Shown here: piece after piece, positions 50,198 through 59,038 of the stretch
Layout of the letters: each line of letters begins with the position of its first letter
Numbering within the stretch: position 1 is the first letter of the stretch
From: Fulvimarina manganoxydans
GTDB taxonomy: Bacteria > Pseudomonadota > Alphaproteobacteria > Rhizobiales > Rhizobiaceae
Assembly: GCF_900176465.1 (NCBI RefSeq)
Contig: NZ_FWXR01000016.1
Coordinates: forward strand, 48,005-112,004
DNA length: 64,000 nucleotides
Direction of reading: 5' to 3'
Program-made: the position numbers and the translations under genes
Notes under the pieces: model-generated
The model's database searches: none
Seen by the model: the letters and a program-made list of their open reading frames with translations, nothing else
What the model was told of the DNA's origin: nothing

Positions 50198-51199
50198 TCA
50201 ATTTAAACTGCGATAGGCTCGATACCAGGCCACGAATTCGGCCATACCGTCCTCGATCGAGATCGCTGGCCGGAACCCTGTCAGGTTCGCCAGCCGCGAA
50301 ATATCGGCATAGGTCTCGATCACATCGCCGGCGGGCATGGGCTGATAGCGAATTTCGGCCGGACGCCCGGCAGCCCTTTCGATGGCGGCGACGAAGCGCG
50401 ACAGCTCCACCGGATCATTGTTGCCGAGATTGTAGAGCCGGTGCGGAGCGCCGCCTTCGTCGGCCAGCACGCGCCCCTCCCCCGGCGGATGAGCAAGAAG
50501 CCCAGCAATTCCGGAGACCACTTCACTCACATGGGTGAAGTCGCGGCGCATCCGCCCCTCGTTGAAGAGAGTGACCGGCTCGCCCTTTAGGATCGCCTCG
50601 GTGAAACTCCAATAGGCCATGTCCGGCCGCCCATGGGTGCCATAGACGGTGAAGAAGCGGAGGCCAGACAGAGGCAGACGATAGAGGTGGGCGTAGGACC
50701 GCGCCATCATCTCGTTGGACCGCTTGGTGGCGGCATAGAAGGAGACCGGCAGATCGACCGGATCGGTCTCCGCGAAGGGCACCTTGCGATTGGCGCCGTA
50801 GACCGAGCTCGACGAGGCGTAGAGGACATGGCGTGGCGGGTGGTGCCGGCAGGCCTCCAGGACCGACAGAAAGCCATCGATATTGGCGCGCTGATAGGCG
50901 TGGGGCGCCTCGATCGAATAGCGCACCCCGGCCTGAGCGGCGAGATGAACGACGAAAGCGGGGCGGGTCGCCTCGGAGAGGGCGAGAACCGCCCCGTGAT
51001 GGCACAGATCGAGATCGTGGAACGCGAAATTGGCCTCTGCGCATAGGGCGTCAAGCCGCATCTTCTTCAAACCGACATCGTAATAGGGCTCGAGATTGTC
51101 GAGACCGACGACCCGAAAGCCGTCCGCCAAGAGCCGGCGCGTCAGATGAAAGCCAATAAAGCCCGCCGCGCCGGTGACGAGAATCGTATCGCTCGACAT
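50198..51199 (-). CDS. NAD-dependent epimerase (UDP-glucuronate 4-epimerase-like)
   Basis: 333 residues from ATG 51199. Extended SDR: Rossmann GAAGFIGFHLTRRL, 'VVGLDNLEPYYDVGLKKMRL', 'VHLAAQAGVRYSIEAPHAYQRANIDGFLSVLEACR', active-site Ser and Y-x3-K in 'LYASSSSVYGANRKVPFAE' and 'SFYAATKRSNEMMAR'. The 'DNLEPYYDVGLK' and 'AQAGVRYSIE' elements are typical of UDP-glucuronate 4-epimerases, so it probably makes UDP-galacturonate. Directly downstream of ugd, which makes the substrate UDP-glucuronate; the 13-bp gap supports one operon. Confidence 0.9.
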   Translation of the reverse strand: MSSDTILVTGAAGFIGFHLTRRLLADGFRVVGLDNLEPYYDVGLKKMRLDALCAEANFAFHDLDLCHHGAVLALSEATRPAFVVHLAAQAGVRYSIEAPHAYQRANIDGFLSVLEACRHHPPRHVLYASSSSVYGANRKVPFAETDPVDLPVSFYAATKRSNEMMARSYAHLYRLPLSGLRFFTVYGTHGRPDMAYWSFTEAILKGEPVTLFNEGRMRRDFTHVSEVVSGIAGLLAHPPGEGRVLADEGGAPHRLYNLGNNDPVELSRFVAAIERAAGRPAEIRYQPMPAGDVIETYADISRLANLTGFRPAISIEDGMAEFVAWYRAYRSLN

Positions 51200-51212
51200 C
51201 GCGCCGCTTGCC

Positions 51213-52544
51213 TCACGCCTCGACCGACGGACGCCCGATGGGCACGTAGCGATACCCACGCGCGGCCATTTCGCCCGGCTCATAGACATTGCGTAGATCG
51301 ATCAGGACCGGGTTCTTCAAAGAGGATTTCAGAAGATTGAGGTCGAGCGCGCGCAAGACGTCCCATTCGGTAACGATGACAGCTGCGTCGGCGTCCTTCG
51401 CGCAATCGTAAGGGTCGGTCACGAAGTCGACCCCTTCCATCATCCGGCGCGCATTCTCCATCCCTTCCGGATCATAGGCTCGCACCTCAGCGCCCATGTC
51501 CTTCAGCGCCTGGACAATGGCCAGCGAGGGCGCGTCGCGCATGTCGTCCGTATTGGGCTTGAAGGTCAGACCGAGCACGGCGATTGTCGCGCCGCGAATC
51601 TCGCCGCCCAGCGCCTTGACCACCTTCTTGGCCATGGCACGCTTGCGCTGATCGTTGACGCTGGCCACCGTCTCGACGATGCGGATGGGCGCGCCGAAAT
51701 CCTGCGCCGTCTTGATCAGCGCCTGAGTGTCCTTCGGAAAACAGGATCCGCCATAGCCCGGCCCGGCATTAAGGAATTTCGGCCCGATACGCCGGTCGAG
51801 ACCAATGCCGCGGGCCACGTCCTGGACATTCGCCCCTGTCGCCTCGCACAGATCGGCGATCTCGTTGATGAAGGTGATCTTGGTGGCGAGAAAGGCGTTG
51901 GCGGCGTATTTGGTCAACTCCGCCGTCCGCCGGTCTGTGTAGAAGACGGGCGCCTGATTGAGCGAGAGCGGGCGATAGACTCGGGCCATTACCTCCTTGG
52001 CGCGCTCGTCATTGACGCCGACCACGACCCGGTCCGGCCGCTTAAAGTCCTCGATCGCAGCGCCTTCACGCAGGAATTCGGGATTGGAGGCGACGGAATA
52101 GCGCTCCGCCGGAACGTGGCGGGCGAGAATGCGCTCCACCTCGTCGCCGGTGCCCACCGGTACCGTCGACTTGACCACTACGACCTTATAGCCGCCCTCG
52201 GGCTCGGCTGCCATCGTGCGCCCGATCTCCTCGGCCGCAGCAAAGACGTAAGCGAGGTCGGCATGGCCGTCACCGCGCCGCGACGGCGTTCCGACTGCGA
52301 CGAAGATCACGTCGGCCGCCCGCACCGCCTCGGCAAGATCGGTGGTGAAGGAAACGAGGCCGAGCTTCGTGCCCCTCTCCAGAAGCTCGCCGAGCCCGGG
52401 CTCGTAGATCGGCACGCCGCCCGCCTTCAGTGAGGCGATCTTGCTCTCGTCCGTGTCGACGGATGCGACGGAAAAGCCGAAGCTTGCAAAACAGGCTCCG
52501 GTGACGAGCCCCACATAGCCGCAGCCGATCATGGCGATCTTCAT
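51213..52544 (-). CDS. ugd: UDP-glucose 6-dehydrogenase
   Basis: 443 residues. Rossmann 'IAMIGCGYVGLVTGACFASFG', 'EPGLGELLERG', 'VGTPSRRGDGHADLAYVF', and 'STVPVGTGDEVERIL' match UDP-glucose/GDP-mannose dehydrogenases. Catalytic Cys in 'GPGYGGSCFPKDTQALI' and 'LTFKPNTDDMRDAPS' in the C-terminal domain are intact. Converts UDP-glucose to UDP-glucuronate with 2 NAD+; its product feeds the adjacent epimerase for surface polysaccharide synthesis. Confidence 0.95.
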   Translation of the reverse strand: MKIAMIGCGYVGLVTGACFASFGFSVASVDTDESKIASLKAGGVPIYEPGLGELLERGTKLGLVSFTTDLAEAVRAADVIFVAVGTPSRRGDGHADLAYVFAAAEEIGRTMAAEPEGGYKVVVVKSTVPVGTGDEVERILARHVPAERYSVASNPEFLREGAAIEDFKRPDRVVVGVNDERAKEVMARVYRPLSLNQAPVFYTDRRTAELTKYAANAFLATKITFINEIADLCEATGANVQDVARGIGLDRRIGPKFLNAGPGYGGSCFPKDTQALIKTAQDFGAPIRIVETVASVNDQRKRAMAKKVVKALGGEIRGATIAVLGLTFKPNTDDMRDAPSLAIVQALKDMGAEVRAYDPEGMENARRMMEGVDFVTDPYDCAKDADAAVIVTEWDVLRALDLNLLKSSLKNPVLIDLRNVYEPGEMAARGYRYVPIGRPSVEA

Positions 52545-52721
52545 GGAAAGCGTTCCTCTTCGCGAAGGCGTCTGACTTTCGAGAGGAGGGCAATCCAGCT
52601 TTCGGCGCGCTTGTCAAACGAGGCGGCGCCGAGCGCGGGCGAATTCCGGGCGGCTGTGCCCTTGCGGGCCCATCGGCTCGACCCACGTCCGGCGAGGTGC
52701 TCAGACGCCGCTCTGGCTGTC

Positions 52722-52758
52722 AGCGGACATTCGCAAGCGATGCTTTCAGATGTCCGCT
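52722..52758 (-). terminator. Hairpin just downstream of the ETF-QO gene
   Basis: AGCGGACAT and ATGTCCGCT (9 bp, exact) enclose a loop that itself contains TCGC-AA-GCGA. It begins 5 bp past the stop. Without a U-run it is more likely a 3' processing or stability element than a strong terminator. Confidence 0.45.
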
Positions 52759-52762
52759 CTCA

Positions 52763-54424
52763 TCACATCTCCTGATAGACCGGCCCCTCGCCGCCCTGAG
52801 GCGGGACCCATTCGATGTTCTGATTTGGGTCCTTGATGTCGCAAGTCTTGCAGTGGACGCAGTTCTGACCGTTGATGACGAAGGTCTCCTTGCCGTCCTC
52901 GACTACCCATTCATAGACACCGGCCGGACAATAGCGCTGGGACGGGCCGCCATAGACCGCCCATTCCGAGCTGTGCTGCAGCCCCGCATCCTTCACCTTC
53001 AGATGGACCGGCTGATCCTCTTCATGATTGGTGTTCGACAGATAGACCGAGGAGGCCTTGTCGAAGGTGAGGACGCCATCGGGCTTGGGATAGTCGATCG
53101 GGGCGAATCTCTCGGCCGGCTCCAGGCATGCATAATCCGGTTTGCCGTGGGACTTGGTGCCGAAGAGCGAAACTTTGAAGAGCTGGTTCGTCCACATATC
53201 GAGACCGCCGAGCGCGATGCCGAGAAGCGTTCCGTAGTGCGACCAGAGCGGTTTGACGTTGCGCACCGGTTCGAGATCACGGCCGATGGACGAGCCGCGC
53301 CAGGCCTTCTCATAGGCCGTCAACCGATCGTTCGCCCGGCCGGCCTTGAGCGCCTCGGCCGCAGCCTCGGCCGCCAGCATGCCGGAGGCCATCGCATTGT
53401 GGGCGCCCTTGATGCGCGGGACATTCACGAAGCCGGCCGCGCAGCCGAGAAGCGCCCCGCCCGGAAAGTCGAGCCGAGGAACCGATTGCCAGCCCCCTTC
53501 GGTGATCGCTCTTGCGCCATAGGCGATGCGCTTGCCGCCTTCGAGGAGCTCGGCGACGTCCGGATGGGTCTTGAAGCGCTGGAATTCCTGGAAAGGCGAG
53601 AGATAGGGGTTCTTGTAGTTGAGATGTGTGACGAAGCCGACAAAGACCTGGTTGTTTTCCAGGTGATAGAGGAAGGAGCCGCCGCCTGTGTCGTTCTTGA
53701 GGGGCCAGCCAAAGGCATGTTCGACCCGCCCGGGCCGGGACTTCTCCGGCGCGATCTCCCACAATTCCTTGATGCCGAGGCCGAATTTTTGAGGCTCGCG
53801 CCCTTTGTCGAGCCCGTAGATCGCGATCGCCTGCTTGGCGAGCGAGCCGCGAACGCCCTCCCCTAAGAGAACATATTTGCCGTAGAGCGCCATGCCGCGC
53901 TGATATTGGGTGCCCGGCGTGCCCTCGCGCGTCACGCCCATGTCGCCGGTCGCGACGCCAATGACGACATTATCCTCGTTGCGCAGAAGTTCGCTCGCCG
54001 CAAAACCGGGATAGATCTCGACGCCGAGCGCCTCGGCCTTCTCCGCCATCCAGCGGCAGACGAGGCCGAGGGAGACGACGAAATTCCCGTCATTGCTCAT
54101 CAAAGGCGGCATCAAGGCGTGGGGCAGGCGCACCGCGCCCTGCGGCCCATAGAAGAAGAAGCGATCCTCGGTGACCTTTTGGCGGATGGGCGTCTCCTCC
54201 TCCCGCCATTCGGGCAGAAGGCGGTCGAGGGCGGACGGATCGAGCACATTGCCAGACAGGATATGGGCGCCGACTTCGGCGCCCTTCTCCAGGACGATGA
54301 CGGAGAGCTCGGGATCGATCTGCTTCAGACGGATCGCGGCGGCCAATCCCGCAGGGCCAGCCCCGACGATGACCACGTCGCATTCCATCGATTCGCGTTC
54401 CGGAAGCTCGTCCATTTCGCTCAT
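52763..54424 (-). CDS. Electron-transfer flavoprotein:ubiquinone oxidoreductase
   Basis: 553 residues from ATG 54424. FAD motif 'DVVIVGAGPAGLAAAIRLKQ' and 'GAEVGAHILSGNVLDP'; ubiquinone-domain region; C-terminal [4Fe-4S] motif 'INGQNCVHCKTCDIKDPNQNIEWVPPQGGEGP' with a further Cys in 'YCPAGVYEW'. Matches ETF-QO (about 550 residues) along the full length. It transfers electrons from acyl-CoA and amine dehydrogenases via ETF to ubiquinone on the inner membrane. Divergent from the SMR gene; ETF subunits are not in this window. Confidence 0.95.
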   Translation of the reverse strand: MSEMDELPERESMECDVVIVGAGPAGLAAAIRLKQIDPELSVIVLEKGAEVGAHILSGNVLDPSALDRLLPEWREEETPIRQKVTEDRFFFYGPQGAVRLPHALMPPLMSNDGNFVVSLGLVCRWMAEKAEALGVEIYPGFAASELLRNEDNVVIGVATGDMGVTREGTPGTQYQRGMALYGKYVLLGEGVRGSLAKQAIAIYGLDKGREPQKFGLGIKELWEIAPEKSRPGRVEHAFGWPLKNDTGGGSFLYHLENNQVFVGFVTHLNYKNPYLSPFQEFQRFKTHPDVAELLEGGKRIAYGARAITEGGWQSVPRLDFPGGALLGCAAGFVNVPRIKGAHNAMASGMLAAEAAAEALKAGRANDRLTAYEKAWRGSSIGRDLEPVRNVKPLWSHYGTLLGIALGGLDMWTNQLFKVSLFGTKSHGKPDYACLEPAERFAPIDYPKPDGVLTFDKASSVYLSNTNHEEDQPVHLKVKDAGLQHSSEWAVYGGPSQRYCPAGVYEWVVEDGKETFVINGQNCVHCKTCDIKDPNQNIEWVPPQGGEGPVYQEM

Positions 54425-54640
54425 ATTGGCTATGCACCCCTTCGTCCTGCGGCTTCTGTCCTTGCGACCTGATCGAACCGCGTCTCTGGTCAGGTTCTAA
54501 GCTGTTCCTCTTGCGCGTCAAACCAGGGGCGTCGGAACGAGGAGCAGGCGCGGCGATGCGCTCGGATTGCCCTTGCCTTTTTCGACCGCCCCATGCAGGC
54601 CTCCACCGTCCTTTGTCTCGGCTGGAAAGGCTGGCGCGCC

Positions 54641-54970
54641 ATGACCTATGTCTATCTTCTCATCGCGATCGCCTGTGAAATCGTCGGGACGACCGCGCTC
54701 AAGACGACCGAGGGATTCACCCGCCTGGCGCCGTCCATCGTGACGATCATCGCCTATGGCTTCGCCTTCTATTTTCTCTCTCTGCCGCTCAAGACCATGC
54801 CGGTCGGCATCGTCTACGCCATCTGGTCCGGCACCGGCATCGTGCTTCTGGCCCTGATCGATCTCGTCTGGTTTCGCACGTCGATCGACCTTCCCGGTTT
54901 GATTGGCATCGCGTTGATCCTTGCCGGTGTCCTCGTCATCAATCTTATCTCCCACTCCGTATCCCATTGA
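54641..54970 (+). CDS. Small multidrug resistance (SMR) family efflux protein
   Basis: 109 residues from ATG 54641; an earlier in-frame start at 54593 is less convincing. Four membrane helices with the essential Glu in helix 1 (LIAIACEIVGTTALKTTEGF), the 'FYFLSLPLKTMPVGIVYAIWSGTGIV' motif in helices 2-3 and a terminal helix 'LPGLIGIALILAGVLVINLIS'. Resembles EmrE/QacE and Gdx, which export cations such as quaternary ammonium compounds or guanidinium. Which subtype cannot be decided here because the riboswitch that marks guanidine exporters is not seen upstream. Confidence 0.93.
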   Translation: MTYVYLLIAIACEIVGTTALKTTEGFTRLAPSIVTIIAYGFAFYFLSLPLKTMPVGIVYAIWSGTGIVLLALIDLVWFRTSIDLPGLIGIALILAGVLVINLISHSVSH

Positions 54971-55134
54971 GCGCGAAGTCTTAAACGCCGAGGCAGATCG
55001 TTTTCGAGGCTCGACGGCCTTAAGTCGGTTCATTTTCCAACAGGATGGTGCGAAAAAGGGAATGTGCGACAACCCGAGCTTAACTTCAGGCTTGTAGTGT
55101 CGCGACCAATTCGAACCTTGGAAGAGACTGATCC

Positions 55135-56103
55135 ATGGCCCCCAACCGCTACCGCCTCGTCACGCGAAGCGATTTCGACGGCCTCGTCTGCGGCATGCTT
55201 CTCAAGGAGCTCGACCTCATCGACGAGATCACCTTCGTCCATCCCAAGGACATGCAGGACGGCAAGATCGAGATCACCGATCGGGACATCACGACCAACC
55301 TGCCTTATGTCGAGGGGTGCCACCTCGCCTTCGATCATCACTCCAGCGAGATGCTTCGCCTAACCGGCGATCGCGACAGGCGCGTCATCGATCCAAAGGC
55401 CGCCTCTGCCGCACGCGTGGTCTATGATTATTACGGGGGCGCGGAGCGCTTTCCGAATATCCGCGCCGATCTCATGACGGCGGTCGACAAGGCCGATTCG
55501 GCGGATTTCACCCGCATGGAAATCGTCAATCCGACCGGCTGGACGCTGCTCAACTTCCTGATGGATTCGCGCACCGGCCTCGGCCGCTTCCGAGACTTCC
55601 GGATTTCGAACTATCAGCTGATGATGCAGCTGATCGACCACTGCCGCAGCTTCAGCGCGGAGGAGGTCCTGGCCCTTCCCGATGTCAGGGAACGCGTCGA
55701 TCTCTATTTCGCCCATGACGAGCGATTCAAGGCCCAGCTCCTGAATTGCAGCGAGGTTCACGGCCCGCTCGTCGTGCTCGATCTGCGCCAGGAAGAGACC
55801 ATCTTTGCCGGCAACCGCTTCATGATCTATGCGCTGCACCCAAGCTGCAACATCTCGATGCACGTCCTGTGGGGCCTGAAGCAGCAGAACACGGTCTTTG
55901 CCATCGGCAAGTCGATCCTCGATCGCTCCTCGAGCGTCAATGTGGGCGAACTCTGCCTTGGCTATGGCGGAGGCGGACATGAAGCGGCAGGCACCTGCCA
56001 GGTTCCGAACGAGCAAGCCGAGAGCGTGAAGGCCGAGCTGATCGGCGCGCTGAGCGGCTCCGACAACGGGCTTGCCGAGGAACCCGGCCGCCTTTCGGCG
56101 TAA
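55135..56103 (+). CDS. DHH-superfamily phosphoesterase (exopolyphosphatase-like)
   Basis: 322 residues. The DHH site begins 'TRSDFDGLVCGMLLKELD' (metal Asp residues) and 'LAFDHHSSEML' supplies the His-His; the C-terminal DHHA1 module contains 'LCLGYGGGGHEAAGTCQVP'. Members cleave phosphodiesters or anhydrides (nano-RNA, c-di-AMP, polyphosphate). The single-family clue is weak, so the substrate is open. Cytoplasmic; strong terminator-like palindrome follows at 56177-56207. Confidence 0.8.
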   Translation: MAPNRYRLVTRSDFDGLVCGMLLKELDLIDEITFVHPKDMQDGKIEITDRDITTNLPYVEGCHLAFDHHSSEMLRLTGDRDRRVIDPKAASAARVVYDYYGGAERFPNIRADLMTAVDKADSADFTRMEIVNPTGWTLLNFLMDSRTGLGRFRDFRISNYQLMMQLIDHCRSFSAEEVLALPDVRERVDLYFAHDERFKAQLLNCSEVHGPLVVLDLRQEETIFAGNRFMIYALHPSCNISMHVLWGLKQQNTVFAIGKSILDRSSSVNVGELCLGYGGGGHEAAGTCQVPNEQAESVKAELIGALSGSDNGLAEEPGRLSA

Positions 56104-56176
56104 CACGAAGGCGCAAGGGCACGCATACGCCACTGCCCGCACCATCGAGCAGTGCGCCTTATGCTGTCGCCAACAT

Positions 56177-56207
56177 CCAAGCGCTTCAGACGATCTGAAG
56201 CGCTTGG
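56177..56207. terminator. Perfect 14-bp inverted repeat between convergent genes
   Basis: CCAAGCGCTTCAGA and TCTGAAGCGCTTGG around CGA, in the gap between the DHH gene and the SoxYZ-like gene. The T-tract is poor on both sides, but the position suggests a shared bidirectional terminator. Confidence 0.65.
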
Positions 56208-56238
56208 GGCTTTGTCTGCTCTAAGAACGCCGAAATGG

Positions 56239-57108
56239 TCAGGATGCCGTGACCGGGAAAGTCTCCTCGAAGACTTTGCCTTCCGTATCGACCGCCTTCA
56301 CATGGAAGGGCTCGGCGCTGTCCCCCTCATAGGTGAAGCGAAAGTTCGGGTCTTCCGAGATCGAGATGCCGCCGGTCATTGAGAAGACCGGCTGACCGCC
56401 CCGCTCCACGTCAAGATCGGTGATGAAATGGGCGGGAATATAAAGAAGCGTCACCTGATCCTTCTGGAGCCCTGAATTGTTGGGGTGGCGGATCTGAAGC
56501 TGGGCCTCTCGGCGGTCGGCCGCTCCCTCGACCTCGCCGAAGTCGCGGAGCTTCATGCGCCCCATCTCCCGCGCCGCCACTTCCGGATCCTTCGCCGCAG
56601 GAGCAGCGCAACCGCCAGCCGCCTTCACGAATTGCTTGGTCACATAGAGCGTGCCGTCCGCGGCCTCCGCCACCACATGAACGTCCGTGTAAGCATTGAC
56701 GCGGACGCGGGTGGAAAGCTCCGTCACGCCCGCCCCTTTCGCAAGGGTGAAGGTGCCTGCGACCGGAGACGGATTCTCGTCGATGACGAGCGTCACCTTG
56801 CGAATGTCTTTTTCCGGATCGAGGCGGATGGTCATCGGTACGATGGCCGGATCGGCGGCGCGCTTGGGCGCCTCGAGCGAGACCACATCCGTGCCCTCGA
56901 CGAGCTTCCGATCGCCGAAGAGATCGAATTTGAGATCGGTCCACGCCGAATCGGCGGCGGCCGCCGCTTCCTCCGGGCTCGGCTCGCTGGCCGCAAGGCT
57001 CACGCTGGTGACGCCGAAGCTGAGTGCTGCGGCGACCAGGGCGACCTGCGAGGGCCTCCCCCACCGCGCCGCCAAATTCCGGCCCATACCGGAGGGTAAC
57101 GTCTTCAT
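56239..57108 (-). CDS. Quinoprotein dehydrogenase-associated SoxYZ-like carrier protein (fused)
   Basis: 289 residues, GGGAGG upstream of ATG 57108. An N-terminal signal/anchor (VALVAAALSFGVTSVSLA) is followed by a SoxY-like domain ('VMTIRLDPEK'-type strands) and, after 'AAGGCAAPAAKDP', a SoxZ-like immunoglobulin domain ending 'FHVKAVDTEGKVFEETFPV'. Cys167 in GGC-AA is the only cysteine in the protein and occupies the place of the SoxY GGCGG swinging-arm cysteine. Family known (from memory) as the SoxYZ-like carrier found beside PQQ dehydrogenases; the cargo is unknown. Periplasmic; faces the hydrolase gene 57342-58277 on the same strand. Confidence 0.87.
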   Translation of the reverse strand: MKTLPSGMGRNLAARWGRPSQVALVAAALSFGVTSVSLAASEPSPEEAAAAADSAWTDLKFDLFGDRKLVEGTDVVSLEAPKRAADPAIVPMTIRLDPEKDIRKVTLVIDENPSPVAGTFTLAKGAGVTELSTRVRVNAYTDVHVVAEAADGTLYVTKQFVKAAGGCAAPAAKDPEVAAREMGRMKLRDFGEVEGAADRREAQLQIRHPNNSGLQKDQVTLLYIPAHFITDLDVERGGQPVFSMTGGISISEDPNFRFTYEGDSAEPFHVKAVDTEGKVFEETFPVTAS

Positions 57109-57341
57109 GGCAATCCTCCCAAAGATTGTCCGGCCGCATCGCCTTTGCGTGGCAGGCGACCGTCGTCATGGCTGCGACCACGCTCGTGCGGCGGTTCTTC
57201 CGCCAACGCCAGTCTTGGCCGGACGGTTGCCCACCCCATCGACCTGAAGCTGAGGTCCGATTGTGAGCGCGCCGGGCCGGCACGACAAGCCTTTCCGCGT
57301 TCACGTCATTCGGAGCGCTCACAGCCGAGCAGGCCCGCGTC

Positions 57342-58277
57342 TCATTCCCATTCCAACTCGGCATAGGCGGCCGTCGCGTTACGCCGACGGTAATCCTCCG
57401 AGAGCTCGAAGGCCTCGGCTTCGGCCTTGGCTGCAGTCTCTGCCGTCTCGCTCAGCCTCTGGCCGGAGGCGATCGCGACGCGCACATCCCGGGCAAGCGC
57501 CTCGAGATAAGCGGTTTGCGGCTCGATCGCATCCGGCCAGGGCGCCGTGGCGGGCCCATGACCAGGCACGACGCGCTCGGCCGGAATCGCTTCGAGCATC
57601 GGCGTCTGGCGCAACCAGCCGAGAAGGCTGCCGTCGAGCACTGGCAGATGCTTCATGAAAACGAGATCGCCGGCAAACAGCGTTCTCGTTCTTTCGTCGA
57701 AGACGGTCAGATCGTTGTCCGTATGCGCCGTGTCCCAGGCCTTCAGGACGAGGGGGCGATTGCCAAGATCCAGGGTTCGCTCGGCGGACACACCCTCGTC
57801 CGGCGGCGTGATCGTAACCGCGTCGGCGAGTTCTGGACCCAATTGCTCGCGCATCGAGGCCCTATAGCTCTCCGCCCGCGCCGCAAGAGCCGGCGCCAGC
57901 CTTTCATGCCCAATGATCCTCGCGCCCGCCGCTTTGAACACCTGATTTCCAAAGAGATGGTCCGGATGCATGTGGGTATTGATCGCATAGGCGATCGGCT
58001 TGTCGGTGATCGCGCGGATTGCGGCGAGCGCCTCCTGCGCCTCCGTGACACTGCCTCCCGTATCGATCACCGCCACAGCATCATCGCCCACCACGAAGCC
58101 GATGTTGGCGATGTCTCCGCGATTGGCGGCGCTTGTCTCGGCGACCTCACCCTCATGGACGAAAACGCCAGGTACGACCTCGCTGTAGAAGCTTGCAACC
58201 CTGTCCGCCGCCAGCGCGATTGCCGCATCGTACCAAAGTACAAAGGCTAGAACGACGGCCGTCCACGCGTTGATCAT
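57342..58277 (-). CDS. Quinoprotein relay system zinc metallohydrolase (MBL fold, periplasmic)
   Basis: 311 residues from ATG 58277 (GGAG upstream). A signal peptide (NAWTAVVLAFVLWYDAAIAL) precedes a metallo-beta-lactamase fold: H-x-H-x-D-H as 'NTHMHPDHLFGN' (His102, His104, Asp106, His107), 'DTAHTDNDLTV', 'LFAGDLVFMKHLPVLDG' and 'VVPGHGPAT' completing the two-zinc site. The family is recalled as the 'quinoprotein relay system zinc metallohydrolase'. It lacks any sulfur-dioxygenase-specific feature I can identify. Substrate unknown; context suggests it acts on a product or adduct carried by the SoxYZ-like protein. Divergent from xoxF. Confidence 0.88.
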   Translation of the reverse strand: MINAWTAVVLAFVLWYDAAIALAADRVASFYSEVVPGVFVHEGEVAETSAANRGDIANIGFVVGDDAVAVIDTGGSVTEAQEALAAIRAITDKPIAYAINTHMHPDHLFGNQVFKAAGARIIGHERLAPALAARAESYRASMREQLGPELADAVTITPPDEGVSAERTLDLGNRPLVLKAWDTAHTDNDLTVFDERTRTLFAGDLVFMKHLPVLDGSLLGWLRQTPMLEAIPAERVVPGHGPATAPWPDAIEPQTAYLEALARDVRVAIASGQRLSETAETAAKAEAEAFELSEDYRRRNATAAYAELEWE

Positions 58278-59038
58278 GACTCTTTTCTCCCGAATTCTGT
58301 CGTAGGCCTCGCAGGTTCCGACACTTACAAACGGAAAGACAGATAAACTCCTATTCTTTTGATCGAACCGTTACCGTCATGAGGTCCCAACGTCGAACAT
58401 TGCGACAAAAGGTGCTTTTTCACGAAATGGAACCGAACGAAAAGTCTTTATCGCCCCGCGCCAGCCGAAATCGCTTTCACATCGGCGAATCCAGCCGGCT
58501 TCACGCGTAATTTTCTCCGCTAAAACCGCGTGCCTTCAAGTATTCGCTTCAGACTTGCATCGGGTATTGGGTGGCATATCTCAAAATAGGCGGCCATAAA
58601 TGGGCGAGGAAATGGACGAAAATTCGACAAGTTCCTCAACAAAGTATGAAGCGAAGAAAGCAACGCACGCGAACAAAACTGATTCAGACCGCACTCTTTC
58701 GCATTGCAATCGCGTTTTGCTGCACTGCAGCTAGGAAAAATTCCGCTTTTCGCTTGCGTCCTTGGAAAACCGCCTCTAGCATCACGACCATGGTTTCCGG
58801 CTTCAAAGGTCGCACAAGTGTTGGGAGCACAGCGACTTTCGAAGGCCTCGGTAGGGCGAATGTTCAACGGTGCCCACCAAGACCCCTATTGGCGGTCGTG
58901 ACACGCTGCCGGAAACCGTCCCAATCAAAAAGTAGAATGCAAGCGGTCCTTGATCAGGCCCCCAAGCGACACCTATCGATGGGGCGAACTCTCGGTTCGA
59001 ATGCTTTCACTTCTTCGGTTCCTTTGGGAGGACACTCG
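58278..59038. other. Long gene-free leader upstream of xoxF
   Basis: 761 bp without a convincing gene; its composition is visibly richer in A/T than the flanking genes. The reading frame of xoxF stays open upstream to 58571 but the peptide is basic and unlike any signal sequence. It must contain the divergent promoters of xoxF and of the metallohydrolase gene. A possible sigma-70 promoter is listed separately (58950-58979). Confidence 0.6.
58950..58979 (+). promoter_or_regulatory. Candidate promoter of xoxF overlapping a CTATCGAT motif
   Basis: TTGATC at 58950-58955 and TATCGA at 58974-58979 with an 18-bp spacer would place +1 near 58987, about 50 bp before ATG 59039. CTATCGAT (58973-58980) recurs as a longer palindrome upstream of xoxG (61145-61158), so it may also be an operator. 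Confidence 0.4.

Noticed and set aside
58520..58867. Minus-strand frame in the xoxF leader
   Set aside because: No ribosome site, biased composition and no resemblance to a protein family.
58571..59038. N-terminal extension of xoxF
   Set aside because: The added peptide is basic, lacks a signal sequence, and ATG 59039 has a strong ribosome site followed by a proper signal peptide.
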